From Phoronis pallida (taxonomy: Eukaryota; Phoronida; Phoronidae), in the NCBI GenBank assembly GCA_028565715.1, contig JAOXYC010234014.1, positions 1 through 10,552 on the forward strand: a stretch of DNA of 10,552 nucleotides, written 5' to 3'. The position numbers were made by a program, and so were the translations under genes. The notes under the pieces were generated by a model, which did no database searches, was not told the DNA's origin, and saw nothing but the letters and a program-made list of their open reading frames with translations. Positions 1 to 6,500 of this stretch are shown here, one piece after another (within the stretch, counting starts at the first letter, position 1; each line of letters opens with the position of its first letter).

Positions 1-205
1 TTATTGACCATTGAATTATGATTATAATTTGAAGTGCCTTTTGTGGTTTGAAATATGCCCCATTTTGAAGCTGGCATATGATGAAAACTTAATGTTTTTG
101 AAACTTATGTAGTCGTGTAAACCTTTAGTTCATCATTTTTTGTTATGGTTGTGACACTGTACAGATGTAATCTTTTTGAATAAAATGTTTTTATAAATGG
201 TTTAT
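1..205 (+). terminator. Possible 3' end of an upstream plus-strand gene (AATAAA at 179-184)
   Basis: No open frame of note lies here. AATAAA occurs at 179-184, preceded by a TGTA motif at about 166 and followed by a T/GT-rich stretch at about 185-215, which is the layout of an animal cleavage and polyadenylation site. The sequence upstream is AT-rich and non-coding, as in a 3' UTR. The upstream gene's coding part would lie outside the window. An AATAAA can arise by chance in DNA this AT-rich, so this is only a candidate. Confidence 0.35.
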
Positions 206-396
206 AATTTGTTTTCAAGCACCAGTTAAATGGTTCAGCAGCCAAACAATTGTTTAGACCTAAATGTGTTGAGGCAGGCATTTACATTGACAATTTGTAA
301 TTTAACCAAAACCTTGTGTGCGAATCATGAAATAGCCATCTCAGAAGTACATTGAACATAAGCAGACCATTTCGAGGTGTTCTATGAAAAGCAAAC

Positions 397-404
397 TATA
401 AATT
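397..404 (+). promoter_or_regulatory. Candidate TATA box for first exon E1
   Basis: TATAAATT lies about 120 bases before the E1 start codon. Transcription would then start near 425-435, giving an untranslated leader of about 85-95 bases with short upstream ATGs at about 425 and 472. The alternative is that E1 is an internal exon with its acceptor at 503, since TAG|GGAAT sits just before it. TATA-like words are common in this background, so support is weak. Nothing else could be identified in 205-503. Confidence 0.22.
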
Positions 405-503
405 TTTAACGAGTTCCAGATCCTGAATGGGGCAATTTTTCAGTGGACTTGTTTGAGAATTCTCATATTCTATGAAAAATAAATTTTGATGTTGTATGTT
501 TAG

Positions 504-578
504 GGAATCTCACCCAAGATGGAATTTTCAACCATGACTGTGATAGAGGAGGCCAGGTCGGCTTCAGCACTCGACCAG
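504..578 (+). CDS. Exon E1: N-terminus, coding from ATG 519
   Basis: ATG 519 has a strong start context (A at -3, G at +4) and opens 20 codons, starting MEFSTMTVIEE and ending SALDQ, up to CAG|GTTTGT with GT at 579, phase 0. The TAG at 501-503 is in frame upstream and also forms a possible splice acceptor, so E1 is either a first exon or the second exon after an untranslated leader. The peptide is acidic and Ser/Ala-rich, with no signal sequence. Residues 504-518 are also open in frame, so an upstream coding exon cannot be formally excluded. It joins exon E2 in phase 0. Confidence 0.65.
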
Positions 579-3500
579 GTTTGTAGTATTTTTTGTTTAT
601 TTTTTATGTTTATTTTTTGTTTATTTTAAACAGCATTTTTAAAATACAAAATTTATGAAACTTCTATGCTTTATAATATTGAAAATTTGATTAAACAGAA
701 TAAAAACTAGAAAATGTTTGGAGCACACTATTTATTACATTATTATTTTTTATGTGGTTTTAAGCTAAAAACAGACTTTTATTAAATGCTTAACCTATGT
801 TAACATATTATTAAAAGTTTGTTGATTTTTTTGTAATCTTAAATTATCATCCGTATGAAGACAGTTTATAAGATTATAAAAGAATAAAATGATGAAAAAC
901 TGATTTGAAATCAGGTCAGTAAGATTCTCATACCAGCCCCCTGTTCACTAGAAGTAGAGTGTTTCAGTTTTCTGAAATTTCTGATGGAAAAGTATCTCAC
1001 GCACTGTTATTAGGTTTTTGCATTATAATTAAAAACAAATTTTTGGTAATATGCACCAGTCCTTTTATTTCAATGATCCTTGGCGCCTCATTGAAAAAGG
1101 GGTCAGATCAGTAAGTCTAAACTTATTGTTTTTAACAGTTGGGCTGAAACTTTGCATGCAAATTTTATCAAATCCATTATATTTGTGTATTAAGCAATTT
1201 AAAAGCCACATTGAAAATAACGCTTTGGTCAATTGTCCACTCAGCTATGCTTATCCTTCAAATTGTTTGTTATAGTACCTTTGAGTTGGCCATTTGTGTA
1301 AATACATGAAAGCGTTATTTACTGAATTCCGCTACTGTGAGGGGGCAAGTAAATATAATGGAAAAATTAAACAAAAACGGAAACATTCAAAGAAATGGAT
1401 TTCCACCTGAACTGTGTTTACTTAGTGTGTTAGTAAATAAACCAAATGACAATATGACATGAACTTAAAGCCTTATCGATTCAATAGGAGAATTAATTGC
1501 GTTGTTGAACCCTTTCAAATATCCATAGTCCGCGTTATAGTAGAAATCCATTACAGCATTAATGTGGATATTCATATATGATTTAAAGGTAACTGTTTTC
1601 TGTTTATGATCAATAAATCTAGGCCCCTGAATATGTTTGGTGTTATTTGAGGTTAATGAGCTGCCTGATTGATAAATCAATAAATAATCCATTCTGAGGA
1701 ATTTACTATCAGTAATAGAAGTTTGTTTTCTGCGCTAAGATGGTGAAAATGTGAGCTCGTCAAATTTGTGCTGGACTCGTAGTTTTGTGCAATGGACGTT
1801 GAGAGTTGGCTGATTGATTGTGCAAATAGCTCAGTGGACTCTGGCTATGTAGGTATCTCAATGGGTCCAGTTACATTTAACTATTATCTTTTGTCAAATA
1901 GCTTTTGATCTACATTTTGTAGCACAAAGTGCCTGTGTACAGCTTGAACAATAATTTTCAATATATTGTGTTCCTTTTGAAATTTATGGAATTTAATTTA
2001 ATTATTGGCATTGAAATGATTCAAATTTATTTTTTCCAGGATGACACATTGGGGCGACACTCTGTATCTCCAAGACTGTCTCGGTCACGAACAAGGTTTG
2101 ACTTTTTAAAATTTCACAAAATAATTATAGCATTTTCAGTTAAGTTGATTTGATATTTAAAAAGTTCCTTTGTTGTTTAGCACATGGTTATTGGAAATTC
2201 TTAAGCTTTTTCATGTCAACCTACTGTTCAATTGTATTGACTTGGCCAAACTCAGGAATTGGCAACTTTCAATTAGCTGATGGCCTTTCAAATTCCTTAG
2301 AACATAAACGTTTACAGTCTCTTGACAAGAATTATAACACAGTTGTAGAATTTTAAAAATGTTTTTGTGTTGCTTACTTCTTGTGTTTTCTCCTTTTCCC
2401 TCAATTATTTCAATCTAGGTGAGGTTCTTTTTATTTTTTAGCTACTTACCTTTAGGAAAATTAGAGCATTGTTCCAAAAAGTAGGCTTCTGCTGCCAATG
2501 TCATTTTCTTTAATACTTTGAACCAAAAAACAATTTTGATTAGGTGGAGTTCAATATTTGGAAAAAAAATGTGATTACTCAGAATTTCCTTCACCAACAA
2601 AAAATTATCTTTACTTCAAAAAATAACAGTGGTGAGGGAAAAATATCTTTTGGGAAGCGTGGCTCTATCTAGCAAATATTAGCCTGTAAAAAACTGTCAC
2701 TACTACTAAACCTCATTGACATTCTATCTCCTATCTTTCTCTTGATTGCACTAACACTCTTGTCTCTCTGTGTGTTCACCCGTAGGTCAAGGCCACGCTC
2801 ACCTGTTGTACAAGCAATATATGATGGCGAGACAGACGAACTACGACCCAACTATGAGCAGCACACCCTATCGTCCTTTTCTCGTTCCAGATCGCCATCT
2901 CCCATCCGGCGAAAGATGGAAGATCTGTCCCTGTCTATGTCTATGACGTCCAACTCAGAGAAGCCATTTGTTGTCAGGAAGGTAAAGATAATAGTGACAG
3001 TCATGCTATTGACACCAGTGATTATTGATTATTTAAAAACATTTGATTATTTATCGCTTGCAAGGAAAGTTAGATCAATACTCAACATTCGACTTAATTC
3101 ACTCTAGCGAAAGGAGATGCGAATGCGCGTTCACTTCTGACAGGATGTGGACAAATGTTGTATACTGACAAATGTTAAATTCTAAAAACATTTATTATTA
3201 TAAATTAAGAAAATTATTTTCAATACTGATTAAAAATTTGCCAATATTTTTCAGCTTGATAAATCACTGATAGGACGAGTACCCGGGTCTCCCGCACCCA
3301 ACTCATCATTCTCAAAAATCAGTACAACAAAAAAGAAGAAGAAGACATCCAGCTTAAGTGGTAGTTCCCGAAGCAGATCACTGTCCCCGTCCCGCATGTT
3401 GAGTCGATCTGTGTCACCATCTAGATTCGCAACAGGTAAGCTGTCCAACAAATACCCGAAACATTTGTCAATTTACAAAAGTTTTAACAGGTTTTTGTCA

Positions 3501-6500
3501 GATATACCATACACACCCTGGGCTTAAAGATTGGAATGCTAAAAAAGTTATACCATACCGGGGTGTTTATGGTTGCATTGAAACCAATATTTTCTCTACA
3601 GCTTCAATGTATTTGAATTAAAGTCTTTTGTTAAGATGTAGTCAAGGTTTAATTGAATGAAAAATGAATTTTGTAGATTTTCTCTCTGAAACACTATCTC
3701 CAATACAAGAGCCATGCTGCTCAAACTATAGTATGTATGAAATGGTAAAGACCAGTAACTAGGTGATTGGGATACCCAAAATTGAAAGGTATTACGGCAA
3801 AAGCCCGCAATTTTCGGACAGCCCACAATTTTCGGACACGTATGTATTTTTGAAAAAAGATCTCGTATACAGTGATCTATCTAGTTACTGGTTATTATAA
3901 AATCATGTTTTATAATTTTGTTGACTATTAAAAGACAGTTTATTTGACCACAGTGTCCAGGTCCATTCAGAAAAAATACAACAAATTGCTTCTAACTGCT
4001 TAATATTTACTTATTAAACATATTTTTAGTGTATTGGCGAATATGCCAATATCAATTTTGGGCTTGAAATGGAATAACACTAAAACTGGTTTCTGCTTCT
4101 GTGTTGAAGTTTAACTATCAAACTTATGTGTGGTGATTTGGCAATAACATACTAATCAGTTCTGCTTTGCTATTTATCTGGAAATTCATAACGCCTTGTT
4201 GATGCTTTTAACTTCAGATTTTTTTCATTTTTTCCAAAAAAAGTCAATATTATAACCTCTATGAGCAGCTCATTCATTTAAATGAAAAGTACTTACTAGG
4301 ACATTTGATTCATAGCTATTTCAACAATGAACCAAGATGTACCAGGCGGCGTTCATCCTCATAATTTTGCACCCAAATAATTTACCCTGTTGATATATTT
4401 TGTAGTCATAGATTTACAAATAGAAATTTGATATAATTTTTGATGTTTCCATAGCAAAAGTGTGTGTGTTATTAATCCATCTAACCCCGTGTTTTTCTTC
4501 CTCTGCCTCTTGTTTAGAATATTGTCCTCACTGTCTCAACCCTCACACGGAAAAGAGCTGCACCGTATGTAGACTATATAAGAAGTATACTGGTCAGAAA
4601 TATTGGGGACATTCCTATCACTACCATCCCCCTGGTAGCAAGCACAGGCACAAGACTGTCCAGGTAAAATAGGTCAAGAGGTCAACTGATAGTGCTTAGT
4701 TCTGTCAATAGGGTGTGCTAGTGTTGTTTTCAAGCAGACGTGTGTGCTTATATTTTGGCGGGAAGTCAACTTATGATCACACGCAACTTCAAAATGATTT
4801 TTAAAGAAAATTTAATTTTGGCGAGCCTTTTTCATCTTTTATGCAAAATTTTGGATACGAGAAAAAATTTTGTACCTCCCAGTTCTCTGCTTGATTGTAA
4901 CATTGGCATACTGTGAAAGAAGTTTGTTTCTTTTTATTTGATTGTGTGGTGTGTGTAGATATCTATGGACTGTGGACACTGTGGTTGCACGTAAGCTAGA
5001 ATTCTGTAAGTGTCCAGTTTATCCAATATGACTTTCAAATAATTGTCCATTACCATTGATTCGTTTATTCTAAAGATATAATTACTTACTAACTATAAAA
5101 ATGTTTAAAAAAATCCATTTTAACAGAGCAGTCTTTTTAAAGCATTAGACTGAAACTAGTATCAGCAAGTTTTTGTCATTATTTCAATGAGTTTTTACCC
5201 AACCCATTTTGAGAAAACCAATTGTGCCTTTTTTGCATGGTTTAGAAGTTTTGTATTCGATAATCGGACACTCATATAATTCATTGTGGTCTTTTGAACC
5301 AGTGTGCCATGACAAACGTGTCTCTTTGCAGACCCCACATGGTACGATCGTTATAATTACAACTACTATCCCTACCGTGCTTACCAAGACTACGATTACG
5401 ATTACTACTACCCGTACAATTGGTACGATCGTTATGGTGACCCTTACTACAATCGTCGGTACTCTGACCTTTACCCTAACGGTTACTATGATGATTACTA
5501 TTACTATGACGACGTCTACGATAATGTGGGCTTCCTGCGCAAGTACACTGGCTATAACTCATTGTACACTAAAGCGCACAATGATTACTTGTACGATGTC
5601 TGGAAGTATAACATTGAACATCCGGACACCCCCGTAAAGGTAGGATAGTAGACTGGTCCGCTGATTGTTAGAAAAATGATATTTTATGGGTACAAATTTG
5701 TTTTCTTTAGGAGGCTGGTTTTATTGGACTGTTGAAGAAACTCTCTCTGCATTAGTTCAAATCTGGGGCCAAAACACAAATCAACTAGAAATTTTGTATA
5801 CGAGCCCTTTGTTGAACATAACTCACTTGTTCATAGTGAGAAAAAATTCAAAAAAATCTATAAAGGGGTAATTTGAAAGCTTTGTATCCCATAAAATACT
5901 GGTCTTAAGACCAAGTTTTGACTTTTTTGGATACAGAGCTCTCAAATCACTCCTTACAGATTTTCTATAAGCTATGTTCAACAAAGGACTCCTACACAAA
6001 ATCTCTAAGTAGTTGATTTGCATTGTGATGCCTGATTTGAACTAACAAAGATTTTTTTTTTTGTCTTTATCAAGTTATTATTGAACTACATGTATGATGC
6101 TTGATAGTTGATATATTCTAAAAGAAACCTGTGTTATTAATTAAAAAAAGTTGGCATGTAGAAGTCCGTCAGACTAAAATTCACACTTTTCTTTTAAGCC
6201 AGACCATAGGAAAGTTACGTTGTAGCATAAAGTAACACATTGGTTAAATAGGAAAAACATTTTTGAATGTTCCACCAATGTTTTCAATAACAATATTTTT
6301 CAACTCAGAGCAGAGCTTAAAAGCCAAGACACTATCTAGGGAATCCATGTGGCAGCTAGGTATTACCGTAAAGAAAACAATTGTTCAAAGCCAAATGAAG
6401 TGGTTGGATGGTCAAAAAAGCTTTCACATGGAATAAGTTATTTGTGGTATTTCATGGGGTATATAAAAACTCATGTTTATCTTTCAATTTAATTTCTTGC

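Larger units (their letters stand above)
579..2039 (+). other. Intron 1 (with candidate alternative first exons)
   Basis: This 1461-base AT-rich intron starts with GTTTGT and ends TTTTTTCCAG. The two candidate 5' exons at 1051-1110 and 1792-1848 are listed separately. The rest (about 579-1050, 1111-1790 and 1849-2039) shows no coding signal, RNA gene or recognisable transposon. The 75-codon minus-strand open frame at 1465-1692 has no splice, start or compositional support. Confidence 0.6.
3436..5331 (+). other. Intron 4, with alternative exons E4a and E4b
   Basis: The 1896-base longest intron runs from GTAAGC to CTCTTTGCAG. It contains E4a (4518-4663), E4b (4959-4993), an imperfect inverted repeat at 3507-3572, an 18-bp tandem duplication at 3803-3838 and a short palindrome at 4032-4051, each listed separately. 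The rest (about 3840-4030, 4052-4500, 4994-5330) shows nothing further. The minus-strand frame at 3596-3826 has no support. Confidence 0.6.

Noticed and set aside
1465-1692. Minus-strand 75-codon frame in intron 1
   Set aside because: It has no splice support, no recognisable motif and no coding composition, and is typical of chance frames in AT-rich DNA.
2400-2430. CAATCTAG|GTGAGG as a splice site pair
   Set aside because: Acceptor and donor overlap with no exon between them, and no open frame fits the neighbouring phases.
3251-3451. Minus-strand 66-codon frame
   Set aside because: It is an antisense shadow of exon E4; the poly-Phe run is the complement of the Lys codons.
5209-5637. 142-codon frame with Thr/Ile-rich product as a gene of its own
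   Set aside because: It starts in intron and crosses the acceptor. Its coding-like length comes from the Tyr-rich exon in the other frame. It is kept only as an observation about E4a-E5 splicing.
5686-6023. Two opposed frames (61 and 66 codons) resembling each other
   Set aside because: They mirror each other because the DNA is palindromic. They are evidence for the foldback element, not for proteins.
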